NCBI RefSeq assembly: GCF_027563315.1 | Contig: NZ_JAMKBJ010000017.1 | Span: 1 to 59,572, forward strand | Source of the DNA: Paenisporosarcina quisquiliarum | Lineage (GTDB): Bacteria; Bacillota; Bacilli; Bacillales_A; Planococcaceae | DNA length: 59,572 bases | Direction of reading: 5' to 3' | Shown here: positions 51,609 through 59,441 of the stretch, piece after piece | Position numbering within the stretch: the first letter of the stretch is position 1 | How the letters are laid out: each line of letters opens with the position of its first letter | The notes under the pieces: generated by a model | Seen by the model: only the letters and a program-made list of their open reading frames with translations | What the model was told of the DNA's origin: nothing | Database searches by the model: none | Program-made: the position numbers and the translations under genes

Positions 51609-52459
51609 GCGAAAATGGCCTCCTTGCTGGATACAGATAAATTCATGCTAATATCGATGTTTGAAACACTATGCGTCAATGCACCAATAGAAATGACATC
51701 GACACCAGTGTGACGGTATGCTGCCAGTTTAGCTAAATCAATACCACCAGAAGCTTCTGTACGAATGGAAGATGGGACAAGTTTCGCCCATCTTGTCATC
51801 GTCTCAGGTGTTTGGTTATCAAACATGATGACATGTGGCTTTGCTTCAATTGCTTCAAGCAATTGACCTTCCGTTTCGACTTCCACTTCTATCATGACCA
51901 TATGACCTAGGGAAGCACGGACTTTCTCCACGGCTTGTGTAATAGAACCAGCAGCCGCTATATGGTTGTCTTTCAACATAACCGCATCATAAAGACCAAT
52001 CCGATGATTGAAGCCACCTCCGACGCGGACAGCATACTTTTCAAACATTCTAAGCCCAGGTGTGGTTTTACGTGTATCTACAATGCGTGTATGCGATGAT
52101 CCTAACTCATCAACACATTTAGCTGTCAAAGTTGCAATGGCGCTCATTCGCTGAACTAAGTTTAATAGCACACGTTCTCCTGAAAGTAGGGATGCTACTG
52201 GACCTTTTAAGTGAACAATGGCTTCACCAGCTTTCACGTGATCTCCATCCACTTTTAATAGTTCCACTTCAACCGCGTCATCCAATAAACCGTAGCCCCA
52301 TTTAAAGCATTGAAGGCCAGCAACTACACCATCTTCTTTAATCCGTACAATTGCTTCTCCGATGTCCGAGTCCTGGAAAAGAACAGCTGATACGTCACGA
52401 TCTCCTATATCTTCAATCAAGAAATGTTTTAATGCTTCTTCTACTTTCAATCGATTCAT
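51605..52459 (-). CDS. nadC: Nicotinate-nucleotide pyrophosphorylase NadC
   Basis: A 284-residue quinolinate phosphoribosyltransferase. Active-site stretches are [43 protein letters not shown], then [26 protein letters not shown] and a C-terminal EASGGIDL with [12 protein letters not shown]. It makes nicotinate mononucleotide from quinolinate and PRPP. Four-base overlaps with nadB upstream and nadA downstream show translational coupling. Confidence 0.95.
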   Translation of the reverse strand: MNRLKVEEALKHFLIEDIGDRDVSAVLFQDSDIGEAIVRIKEDGVVAGLQCFKWGYGLLDDAVEVELLKVDGDHVKAGEAIVHLKGPVASLLSGERVLLNLVQRMSAIATLTAKCVDELGSSHTRIVDTRKTTPGLRMFEKYAVRVGGGFNHRIGLYDAVMLKDNHIAAAGSITQAVEKVRASLGHMVMIEVEVETEGQLLEAIEAKPHVIMFDNQTPETMTRWAKLVPSSIRTEASGGIDLAKLAAYRHTGVDVISIGALTHSVSNIDISMNLSVSSKEAIFA

Positions 52460-53994
52460 TTTACTGTCTCCTTACGTTCAATTTTACGTGTACTGATTGA
52501 TATCCCATTTATGGATTGTTCAATAATTTTTCCTGTCCATTCCTCAGTAACTGCCGGGTAGTCTTGACGGTAGTGGCTACCACGACTTTCTGTACGAAGG
52601 AATGCTGAATGAGCAATTAAACTGCTTGCTGTGTATCGATGAATTTGTTGAACTTCATCAATAGAGTATTCTTCAAGAATTCTCGGATGAAGAGGGAATT
52701 CCTGAATGAAATCAGATAAACCGTCTCCAGTTCGAATGATGCCTATGTGTTCAGTCATACGTCGCTGCATATGGGCTGAAGAGAATTGAATGAATGATGA
52801 ATCTAGTTCAGTATCAAAAGGAGTTCCTGACCGAATCACATTTTCTTCCACTCTCTTAGCTAGTCGTTCCGCAAACACGAGACCTTCGAGTAACGAATTA
52901 CTGGCTAAGCGATTCGCACCATGAACACCAGTGGAAGCTACTTCGCCAATCGCATACAGTTGCGGAATGGATGTTTCCCCAACATCATTCGTTTGTACAC
53001 CACCCATATGAAAGTGGGCACCAGGACGCACAGGCATTAAATCATGAATTGGATTTATGCCATGTCTCATGCAGTTGGCGTATATGGATGGGAATTTCAT
53101 TTCGAAACGATGGATATAACGAGCATCCAAATAGATCGGATCATTTTTTTGCCAGTGCCATTCAATGACACGTGCCACAATATCCCGTGGCGCTAACTCC
53201 ATTAAAGGATGTACGTCTTTCATCACACGAATTCCGTCCTGATTGACGAGGAATGCACCTTCACCTCGTACGGCTTCAGAAATAAGGCCACACGACTTTC
53301 CGTTCAACGTAAAAATGGTGGGATGAAACTGAACAAACTCCAAATCTTCCAGAATAGCTCCGGCATGGTAGGCGAGCGATAATCCATCACCCGTGGCTAT
53401 AGGAGAATTGGATGTCTGACTGTATAGTTGGCCGATTCCGCCCGTTGCTAGAACAACATGATTGGCTTTAATGAGCTGTTTATGACCATGTTGATCACTA
53501 ACTATGGCTCCTGTGCATCTTCCTTCCTCCATTTTTAATTTCAAAACGGCGTGAAAAGGGAGGAGGGTTACTTTTTCTTGTGTTTGTTTAAGCAAATAAT
53601 GCATCAACATTTTGCCGGTCTGATCTCCACCTGCATGTAAAATTCTCCGTTGTGTGTGTGCAGCTTCTTGACCAAGTTCGGGTAAACCAAGCGAATTCGC
53701 ATCAAAAGGAAGTCCTTGTGACATCAACTTTTCGATGAGCAATTTCCCTTCGTTTACCAGCATTTCTACACGCTCATGGTGAGCATGATCTGCCGTGGCA
53801 AGCATTGTATCGATGGCATGTGTCGCAGGAGAATCATAAGGAGCGAGTGATGCTGCAATTCCGCCTTGAGCAAGTGCAGTATTACTAGTGAATGGATCTT
53901 CTTTTGTGAGGATGGCAATGGACATGGAAGCGGGGAGAGAATGAGCGAGCATTAGCCCAGCGACACCACCACCGATGATACAAATATCAAACAT
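52456..53994 (-). CDS. nadB: L-aspartate oxidase NadB
   Basis: A 512-residue FAD oxidase of the succinate dehydrogenase/fumarate reductase family. Motifs are FDICIIGGGVAGLMLAHSLP, SNTALAQGGIAASLAP, HAGGDQTGKMLMHYLL, and LMPVRPGAHFHMGGVQTN with EVASTGVHGANRLASNSLLEGLVFAERLA. The C-terminal helical domain is complete. It oxidises aspartate to iminoaspartate, the first step of NAD synthesis. First gene of the operon and divergent from nifS; the promoter region has a TGTC-TT-GACA palindrome. Confidence 0.95.
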   Translation of the reverse strand: MFDICIIGGGVAGLMLAHSLPASMSIAILTKEDPFTSNTALAQGGIAASLAPYDSPATHAIDTMLATADHAHHERVEMLVNEGKLLIEKLMSQGLPFDANSLGLPELGQEAAHTQRRILHAGGDQTGKMLMHYLLKQTQEKVTLLPFHAVLKLKMEEGRCTGAIVSDQHGHKQLIKANHVVLATGGIGQLYSQTSNSPIATGDGLSLAYHAGAILEDLEFVQFHPTIFTLNGKSCGLISEAVRGEGAFLVNQDGIRVMKDVHPLMELAPRDIVARVIEWHWQKNDPIYLDARYIHRFEMKFPSIYANCMRHGINPIHDLMPVRPGAHFHMGGVQTNDVGETSIPQLYAIGEVASTGVHGANRLASNSLLEGLVFAERLAKRVEENVIRSGTPFDTELDSSFIQFSSAHMQRRMTEHIGIIRTGDGLSDFIQEFPLHPRILEEYSIDEVQQIHRYTASSLIAHSAFLRTESRGSHYRQDYPAVTEEWTGKIIEQSINGISISTRKIERKETVK

Positions 53995-54026
53995 TCTTTA
54001 CACCAACTTTACGAAAAGTTTACAGC

Positions 54027-54036
54027 TGTCTTGACA
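54027..54036. promoter_or_regulatory. TGTC-TT-GACA palindrome in the nadB/nifS divergent promoter
   Basis: TGTC (54027-54030), TT, GACA (54033-54036). On the nifS strand TTGACA (54031-54036) forms a -35 element, so a bound repressor would block it and also reach nadB. The pattern agrees with my recollection of NadR/NiaR (YrxA) operators, which respond to nicotinate, but I cannot verify it here. Confidence 0.45.
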
Positions 54037-54107
54037 CTATTAATGACATAAAGATACAGTGATTACAAGAAGAAATTCGTTTTTGGAAGGAAAATGGGGG
54101 AGTTATA

Positions 54108-55244
54108 ATGATTTACTTAGATACAGCTGCCACATCACCGATGAGAAAAGAAGCCATAACCGCCTATGTAGATGCGGCAACTAAAGCTTTTGGAAATACT
54201 CAAAGTCTACATGATGCCGGTTCAACCGCTGCAGACTATTTAGCATCCTGTAAGCAAATGTGGGGGGAATTCTTGAATGGACGGGCTGATGGGGTTTTCT
54301 TTACAGCAAATGCTTCAGAAGGGAATCAATTGACAATTCGCTCGCTATTAAGAGGGAGACCACCTGAATATCAGGATATCGTCACAACCAAACTAGAGCA
54401 CGCCTCCGTACTAACAACTCTGAACGAGTTAGAAAAAGAAGGCTATCATATTCATTACATTCCGGTTGATCATTATGGCGTTATAGATATGCATGCATTT
54501 GAGCAAGCCGTGAGCCATAGAACTGCTTTAGTTATTATGCAACTTGTAAATTCTGAAATGGGTGCCATTCAACCTGTAGCTGAATGTGCTGCCTATTCGA
54601 AGAAATACGGGGTGCCAATCCAATGCGATATCGTTCAAGGGTTTGGGAAATTACCGGTGGATGTTCGTTCATTAAATGTAACTTCAGCAGTTTGTTCGGC
54701 ACATAAAATTGGAGGACCTAAAGGGGTGGGAATTGTTTTTATAGATCCTTCCGTTCACTGGGAATCGGTTTATGAAGGCACAACTCATCAGAATGGATTT
54801 CGTGCAGGTACAGTCGATGTGCCAGCAATCGTGGCTGCGACGATTGCTGCAAAATATGCATTGGCAGAACAGGAAGATTCCTTTTTAAAGGCAAAGCAAA
54901 TACAAGATTTTCTATTGACCCATTTACCAGAAAGGGTTCAATTAGTAGGAAATACAAAAACAAAGTCTCCTTTTATACAGGGATTAATTTTGCCACACGT
55001 AGAAGGGCAATGGCTGATGCTCGAATGCAATCGGAAGCAAATTGCCATCTCCACTGGAACGGCTTGTAAAATCGGCTATGGAGAAGCAATTTCTGCGATG
55101 AGTGCAATGGGCTATGACACAGATATGGCCAGAAGATTCGTAAGAATTTCTCTTAACTACCAAACAACTGTCGAAGACATTCAAGCATTCTTGCAAGTTG
55201 TACAATCTTCTCTTATAGATAACAAAACGAAAGCCACTCCGTAA
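54108..55244 (+). CDS. nifS: Cysteine desulfurase NifS (NAD-biosynthesis type)
   Basis: A 378-residue PLP class V aminotransferase. Features are YLDTAATSPMRKEA, TANASEGNQLTIRS, QCDIVQGFGKLPVD and the PLP lysine in SAHKIGGPKGVGIVF. The catalytic Cys is in ISTGTACKIGYGEAI. It transfers sulfur from cysteine; next to nadBCA it is the dedicated donor for the NadA cluster in B. subtilis. There nadR (yrxA) follows nifS, but here a small membrane protein follows instead. The terminator overlaps the stop codon. Confidence 0.93.
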   Translation: MIYLDTAATSPMRKEAITAYVDAATKAFGNTQSLHDAGSTAADYLASCKQMWGEFLNGRADGVFFTANASEGNQLTIRSLLRGRPPEYQDIVTTKLEHASVLTTLNELEKEGYHIHYIPVDHYGVIDMHAFEQAVSHRTALVIMQLVNSEMGAIQPVAECAAYSKKYGVPIQCDIVQGFGKLPVDVRSLNVTSAVCSAHKIGGPKGVGIVFIDPSVHWESVYEGTTHQNGFRAGTVDVPAIVAATIAAKYALAEQEDSFLKAKQIQDFLLTHLPERVQLVGNTKTKSPFIQGLILPHVEGQWLMLECNRKQIAISTGTACKIGYGEAISAMSAMGYDTDMARRFVRISLNYQTTVEDIQAFLQVVQSSLIDNKTKATP

Positions 55245-55259
55245 AAGGAGCGGCTTTTA
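55229..55259 (+). terminator. Terminator of nifS
   Basis: AAAGCCACTCC with GGAGCGGCTTTT around GTAAAA; overlaps the last codons. Confidence 0.7.
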
Positions 55260-55365
55260 AAATTCAGGAATATGAAAATAAATTATTATTAAATGAAACA
55301 AAAAATTGAGATATAGCGTATTCTAGATAATAGTAGAATTTCAAAGAAAGGGGGCAACAGGTACC

Positions 55366-55527
55366 ATGGGTGATTTATTTTTTGTCGCTATCATAGTTTT
55401 CATCATTCCGTTGCTCATCATAGGCCTCTTAATTTATATGTTCATGTCCATGAAGAGTAGGAAAGATCAACTCAACCAATTGAAAAACTCCTTATCAGAA
55501 GGTGTATCAAAAAAACAAATCAAGTAA
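55366..55527 (+). CDS. Small membrane-anchored protein
   Basis: A 53-residue protein. A hydrophobic helix occupies residues 3-27 (LFFVAIIVFIIPLLIIGLL) and is followed by a basic, Gln/Ser-rich tail (KSRKDQLNQLKNSLSEG). AAAGGGGG lies upstream but somewhat far. No family is recognised. It ends at the terminator shared with the convergent propeptide gene. Confidence 0.6.
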   Translation: MGDLFFVAIIVFIIPLLIIGLLIYMFMSMKSRKDQLNQLKNSLSEGVSKKQIK

Positions 55528-55529
55528 AA

Positions 55530-55576
55530 AAGCAGAAACTGTCTGGAATAAATATTCCAGTAGTCTCTGCTTTTTT
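55530..55576. terminator. Bidirectional terminator between the small membrane gene and the propeptide gene
   Basis: AGCAGA...TGGAATA (55531-55550) with TATTCCA...TCTGCT (55553-55571), A-run on one side and T-run on the other. It ends transcription from both directions. Confidence 0.8.
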
Positions 55577-55577
55577 A

Positions 55578-55724
55578 TTAGTTGTTTAATGCAACGTATG
55601 TTCCACCAATTGGTTGAATGCTTGTGATTTTAGGGATTTGTGCATCTGCATGAGTGCGATCTTGCGTAGAAAATCCTAAAACAATTACAGCTGCAAACAA
55701 AGTGATAACTAATTTTTTCTTCAT
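55578..55724 (-). CDS. Secreted propeptide of an RNPP-type signalling pair
   Basis: A 48-residue ORF. A basic start (MKKK) and hydrophobic core (LVITLFAAVIVLGF) form a Sec signal. An ADA motif at residues 26-28 could be a signal peptidase site, leaving the 20-residue tail QIPKITSIQPIGGTYVALNN. ATG 55724 overlaps the regulator stop (TAATG) and uses GGAGG encoded in the regulator's last codons, so translation is coupled. This is the layout of PlcR-PapR, NprR-NprX and Rap-Phr cassettes, where a processed C-terminal peptide re-enters the cell and binds the regulator's TPR domain. The mature sequence is not known. Confidence 0.8.
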   Translation of the reverse strand: MKKKLVITLFAAVIVLGFSTQDRTHADAQIPKITSIQPIGGTYVALNN

Positions 55725-57013
55725 TATAATTCCTCCAAGTAAGTTATTGATTTTTGTAAAAACTGATATTCTATTGCTTTTTGGTAAGTTAGAGCAGAAT
55801 TTTTATACTTTCTATTACTACTATATAAATTAGCTAATTTAATAGCGTATTTATTTGCATATCGATAATCTTTTGTGTTTTCGAAATGTTCAATTGAAGA
55901 TTTATAGAGATTTTCGTCTTTAATATCATTTTCATGCATAATACTGTAAATCATAAAGTGATAATAATATGAATGAGTTTTATCAGATGGATTAGCTTCC
56001 AATAATTCAAAACCTTTTTTACACCATTCAAGAATTTTTTCAATTTTATTTTGCTTAGAATATTCTTTTACAATTGAAAAAATAGTTAATAGGTAACCTT
56101 CGGTATCTTTCATACTATTCAAACTCTCAATATAATATTCTATTGCTTTGTCGTGATTATTCTTTTGAGCATAACAAAAACCTAAATTTTGGGTGATTAT
56201 ACCCTCATATTCCTTGAAATTCAAATCGTTAGTAAGTTTCTTTGCCAATAAATAACTTTCTTCTGCACTTTTATACTTTGCGGTCAATGTTTGGGCAATA
56301 CCGATTACAATATAGCAATCAATCGCTCTCTTAAAGATTAAATTGTCTTTATAAAAATTAAGAGCTTTAGTTGAATACTCAATAGTATTTAAAAAATGAT
56401 TGTTAGAGAGATAAGAAATGCTTAGGGCATTATAGAAGTCTGCTATTTCCCATTCATCAAGATGAAAAGCAGTAATTAAATCTAGACCATTTTCAAAATA
56501 CTGGAGTGAAACTTTGAATTGTTGTTCTACATGTAGTAATATTCCACTATTTAAATTAAACAAAAAATATTGACGATCATCGAATTTCTCATTCATCTGA
56601 TCCAAAGCTTCCTTCAAATTTAACAAGATTTCAGTTTCTGTTTCTGTGATTAGAAATAATCTAAACAGATAAAGATTATAAGTGAAGAAATTAGACTCAT
56701 CTTTAAAGAGAAAATTTCTTTCCTTATAAGAATTCAATTTCACTAAGATATCTTCTTTGTTCCGATTGATAATGGCATCTTTATAAAGAAGATATAGCTC
56801 AGATAGGAATTCCGTTTCCTGTTCCATGGAGAGATCTTCATAATCCAGATTTAATCTATCCAATAAAAGCTGCAACACATCTTCACTTGGAATGGTCTGG
56901 TTATTTTCAATCTTACTCAAATAGGACGTTGAACAAATTCCTTTTGCTAATGTAACTTGTTTCATATTCTGTTGTATGCGGGACATTTTAATGAGCAATC
57001 CGATATTATTCAT
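55724..57013 (-). CDS. HTH-TPR regulator of RNPP (PlcR/NprR-like) type, copy 1
   Basis: A 429-residue protein. An XRE helix-turn-helix occupies residues 3-56 (NMKQVTLAKGICSTSYLSKIENNQTIPSEDVLQLLLDRLNL). From about residue 60 the chain is all helical with TPR-like pairs, for example FLFNLNSGILLHVEQQFKVSL, EIADFYNALSISYLSNNHFL, GIITQNLGFCYAQKNNHDKAI and YANKYAIKLANLYSSNRKYKNSAL. This is a peptide-responsive transcription factor architecture. Followed by its likely propeptide. The upstream region has a pair of GTTTCCCAAC elements in opposite orientation. No target gene is proven; the divergent DUF3006-like gene is a candidate. Confidence 0.85.
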   Translation of the reverse strand: MNNIGLLIKMSRIQQNMKQVTLAKGICSTSYLSKIENNQTIPSEDVLQLLLDRLNLDYEDLSMEQETEFLSELYLLYKDAIINRNKEDILVKLNSYKERNFLFKDESNFFTYNLYLFRLFLITETETEILLNLKEALDQMNEKFDDRQYFLFNLNSGILLHVEQQFKVSLQYFENGLDLITAFHLDEWEIADFYNALSISYLSNNHFLNTIEYSTKALNFYKDNLIFKRAIDCYIVIGIAQTLTAKYKSAEESYLLAKKLTNDLNFKEYEGIITQNLGFCYAQKNNHDKAIEYYIESLNSMKDTEGYLLTIFSIVKEYSKQNKIEKILEWCKKGFELLEANPSDKTHSYYYHFMIYSIMHENDIKDENLYKSSIEHFENTKDYRYANKYAIKLANLYSSNRKYKNSALTYQKAIEYQFLQKSITYLEEL

Positions 57014-57064
57014 ATATCCACCTTTTATACTACTAGAGTAATTGAGTAATATCTACTAGATACT

Positions 57065-57126
57065 GTTGGGAAACAAAACTTAAATACCTATAAAAAAACG
57101 CGTGTTTTGGAAAAAAGTTTCCCAAC
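57065..57126. promoter_or_regulatory. Paired inverted GTTTCCCAAC elements between regulator 1 and the DUF3006-like gene
   Basis: GTTGGGAAAC (57065-57074) and GTTTCCCAAC (57117-57126) are perfect reverse complements with 42 bases between, a centre distance of 52 bases or five helical turns. Further on, GATTAA (57162-57167) and TTAATC (57179-57184) form another short inverted pair. These fill the divergent promoter region 57014-57269, which has no gene. Confidence 0.55.
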
Positions 57127-57269
57127 CTGTTTTTCTTTCTAATTCTATCTTAACGAATTATGATTAAATTGTAACTAGTTAATCTATTAGTATTACCTCA
57201 AATTCTACGTTTATTACGAATATTTAGCAATTTTCAAGCGAAACCATCATTTAAAAGGAGCTGTTCAGT

Positions 57270-57566
57270 ATGTTTACAGGAAGAATGTATAAATTGGATC
57301 GATTTGAAGATGATTTAGCAGTTCTTTTGGAATTTCCTAACGAGTCAAATGTATTGGTCGTTCCAACAGATGATTTAACGCATGATATGAAAGTTGGCGA
57401 CGTTTTATTAGTAGATATTCAAGAAGAAGGATTTCACATTTCAAAAGTAAACAAGCGTGTGGCCAATAAACAGAAGGTTACTGACTCGGTTTCTTCTTCT
57501 CATAAGATAAACAGTTACTACATTGATTACGAACAAGGTTGTTTAGTGTATACAACAGCCAGCTAA
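57270..57566 (+). CDS. DUF3006-like small protein
   Basis: A 98-residue protein. The first 65 residues (YKLDRFEDDLAVLLEFPNESNVLVVPTDDLTHDMKVGDVLLVDI) resemble DUF3006, a small beta-rich domain often encoded beside secreted hydrolases or metallo-beta-lactamase-fold proteins. The last third is polar and not recognised. SD AAAGGAG precedes ATG 57270. It is divergent from regulator 1 and may be its target. It ends before a 20-base-stem terminator. Confidence 0.65.
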   Translation: MFTGRMYKLDRFEDDLAVLLEFPNESNVLVVPTDDLTHDMKVGDVLLVDIQEEGFHISKVNKRVANKQKVTDSVSSSHKINSYYIDYEQGCLVYTTAS

Positions 57567-57610
57567 TATTTGCGTTCAAAGGCACTGCCGCCAGTGTCTC
57601 TGACATATAG

Positions 57611-57663
57611 AAAAAAGCCTGTAACTATTTCCCCCGACCTCGGGAAATAGTTACAGGCTTTTT
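57611..57663. terminator. Very strong bidirectional terminator
   Basis: AAAGCCTGTAACTATTTCCC pairs perfectly with its complement at 57642-57661, around a C-rich loop, with A-run before and T-run after. It closes both the DUF3006-like gene and regulator 2. Confidence 0.9.
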
Positions 57664-57674
57664 GATTTACATGG

Positions 57675-58964
57675 TTAAAGATCTTCCCACGAGGTGTAAT
57701 TGTTTTTAAGAAACAGATACTCATTCGAGGCAGCGTAATATTTTGCCGCATTTTTATATTTATTAATCTCGTTAAAATATTCAGCTAAAAAAATATAGTA
57801 CTTGTAAGTATAAAGATAATCTTTTGCATCCTTGAAGTACTGGATGGCGTTTAGTACAACCTTTTCAAAATTCAAGTAATTTGTATACTTAGAAAGATAA
57901 ATATTAAAGTGATGCTGGAAACGAATTAAGCCATTTTCATGTTGTTCATTTAATAATTCAAGACCTTTTTTAGACCATTCGATTACTTTAACGGAATTTG
58001 ATTGCTTTGAGTACTCTTGAGCAATCGAAAGTACACTAATTAACTTTGTTTCGGTTCTGTCACTCAATGTCATACTTTCTATATAGTGTTCAATTGCTTC
58101 TTCCGATTTACCTTGCCAAGACATGATGGCTCCAAGGTTATGGTAAATGACGGAGAAATGATCTTCTAAATTAAGTTGTATTGCAATTCTTTTGGCCAGT
58201 TGCAATGTTTCCAGTGCTTCATCTAGCTTATATGAGGTTTTTTGGGCAACGGATAAAACTAAATAACACTCAATCGCACGAATATAAAAGAAATTATCTT
58301 TAAAATAAGTTAAAGCTTTTTGAATAAACTCCGTACATGTGACTACTCTTTGATGTTGGATATAAATTATGCTGAGCATATAATAAAAATCCGCTGTTTC
58401 CCATTCTTCAATCGATAATTGTTGATGTCCTTTATAAGCTTTCTCAAATGCCGATAACGAGAATGTGAAGTCATGTTTAAAATAATAGTAGCTTCCTAAG
58501 CAAGAATTAAATAAAAACGTCTGATATTCATCAAAGTTACTAGATAACTCGGACAATGCAATTATCAGATCACTGGTATCATTTCGCACTTCAGGGACAA
58601 TCAAAGTTAACCTAAGGACCATGAGCTGGTATGTATAAAAGTTTGAAGAATCCTTAAAAAGGTATCTTTCGTTATTAATTTCTTTCAGTGCTTTTGCTGT
58701 GTGTTCGCGGTCTTTATTCATGACGGCATTGAAATAGATCTCACGAATATGCTTAAGATAACTCTCATCATCTAAACTTTTGTTTTGGTTAATTGCAAGT
58801 TCCAGTCGATTTAATAGTAAATTGACCACTTCTTGACTTGGTACGATGGAATTGTTTTCAATTTTACTGAGATAGGAAGGGGTGCAAATACCTTGTGCTA
58901 AAGTGATTTGCTTCATGTTCCTTCTGATTCTCTCCAATTTGATGACGTGTCCAAAGTTATTCAT
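57675..58964 (-). CDS. HTH-TPR regulator of RNPP type, copy 2
   Basis: A 429-residue paralogue of the upstream-located regulator. By eye 36 of the first 56 residues are identical (shared NMKQ-TLA-GIC-SYLSKIENN-PS-V-LLL-RL). The TPR-like helices follow the same order, for example EWETADFYYMLSIIYIQHQRVV, IRAIECYLVLSVAQKTSYKLDEAL, YHNLGAIMSWQGKSEEAIEHYIESM and YKYYIFLAEYFNEINKYKNAAKYY. ATG 58964 follows GAGGAG. No propeptide gene follows: after the stop, an in-place SD-like GGGAGG leads to ATG followed directly by TAA. It may be an orphan receptor, or one that shares the peptide of copy 1. Confidence 0.83.
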   Translation of the reverse strand: MNNFGHVIKLERIRRNMKQITLAQGICTPSYLSKIENNSIVPSQEVVNLLLNRLELAINQNKSLDDESYLKHIREIYFNAVMNKDREHTAKALKEINNERYLFKDSSNFYTYQLMVLRLTLIVPEVRNDTSDLIIALSELSSNFDEYQTFLFNSCLGSYYYFKHDFTFSLSAFEKAYKGHQQLSIEEWETADFYYMLSIIYIQHQRVVTCTEFIQKALTYFKDNFFYIRAIECYLVLSVAQKTSYKLDEALETLQLAKRIAIQLNLEDHFSVIYHNLGAIMSWQGKSEEAIEHYIESMTLSDRTETKLISVLSIAQEYSKQSNSVKVIEWSKKGLELLNEQHENGLIRFQHHFNIYLSKYTNYLNFEKVVLNAIQYFKDAKDYLYTYKYYIFLAEYFNEINKYKNAAKYYAASNEYLFLKNNYTSWEDL

Positions 58965-59029
58965 GGTCGATATCTCCTCATTAACATACATTTTACATCA
59001 GTAATAATTAATCTTTATCCTACTATACG

Positions 59030-59060
59030 TTGATTAAACTTTAAACAAAAGTTTAATCAA
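59030..59060. promoter_or_regulatory. 31-base perfect palindrome upstream of regulator 2
   Basis: TTGATTAAACTT (59030-59041) and AAGTTTAATCAA (59049-59060) with a 7-base centre. It overlaps the likely -35 region of the minus-strand regulator promoter (-10 TATAGT, complement of 59022-59027). Good candidate operator. Confidence 0.6.
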
Positions 59061-59107
59061 GAAATTTATTTCATAAAATTGATATATATATACCCTGAAT
59101 GTGAAAA

Positions 59108-59139
59108 CTTTCCCAACATTTTCGACATTTTTCGACGTT
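59108..59139. promoter_or_regulatory. CTTTCCCAAC element and TTTTCGAC direct repeats
   Basis: CTTTCCCAAC (59108-59117) matches nine of ten bases of the GTTTCCCAAC elements near regulator 1. It is followed by two TTTTCGAC copies (59119-59126 and 59129-59136). All lie before the divergent small membrane gene. Confidence 0.45.
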
Positions 59140-59203
59140 TTTTTCATGTAAACTAGAAGTATAGAAATGAAACGAAAGAATCGAAATGGAAGGGGGGAAG
59201 GAA

Positions 59204-59413
59204 ATGAAGAATGTATTATTAGTATCCATACAAATTGCATTAGGATTATTGCTCTTTCAAAATAGAAACAAGTTTACGAAACCCATTCACTTAATCGCTT
59301 TCACTTTTTTTGCTTTGCTCATGATATATTCCATTTCAAGTCTACTCCCCATTTTAGGTGAAGGCGTAATTGTTTTGAAGAAGCATATGAACCCAGAAGT
59401 ATTCAGATTTTAA
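59204..59413 (+). CDS. Small two-helix membrane protein divergent from regulator 2
   Basis: A 69-residue protein with two hydrophobic helices (NVLLVSIQIALGLLLF and PIHLIAFTFFALLMIYSISSLL), a basic linker (QNRNKFTK) and a short C-terminal tail (LKKHMNPEVFRF). The SD (GGGGGAAGGAA) immediately precedes ATG 59204. No family is recognised. Divergent placement and the shared CTTTCCCAAC element make it a candidate target or partner of the HTH-TPR regulators. Confidence 0.6.
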   Translation: MKNVLLVSIQIALGLLLFQNRNKFTKPIHLIAFTFFALLMIYSISSLLPILGEGVIVLKKHMNPEVFRF

Positions 59414-59441
59414 ATCAAAAATCCCTTTAGCATAAAAACGG

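Noticed and set aside
54739-54963. Small minus-strand ORFs inside nifS
   Set aside because: Shadow frames without SD; nifS is intact.
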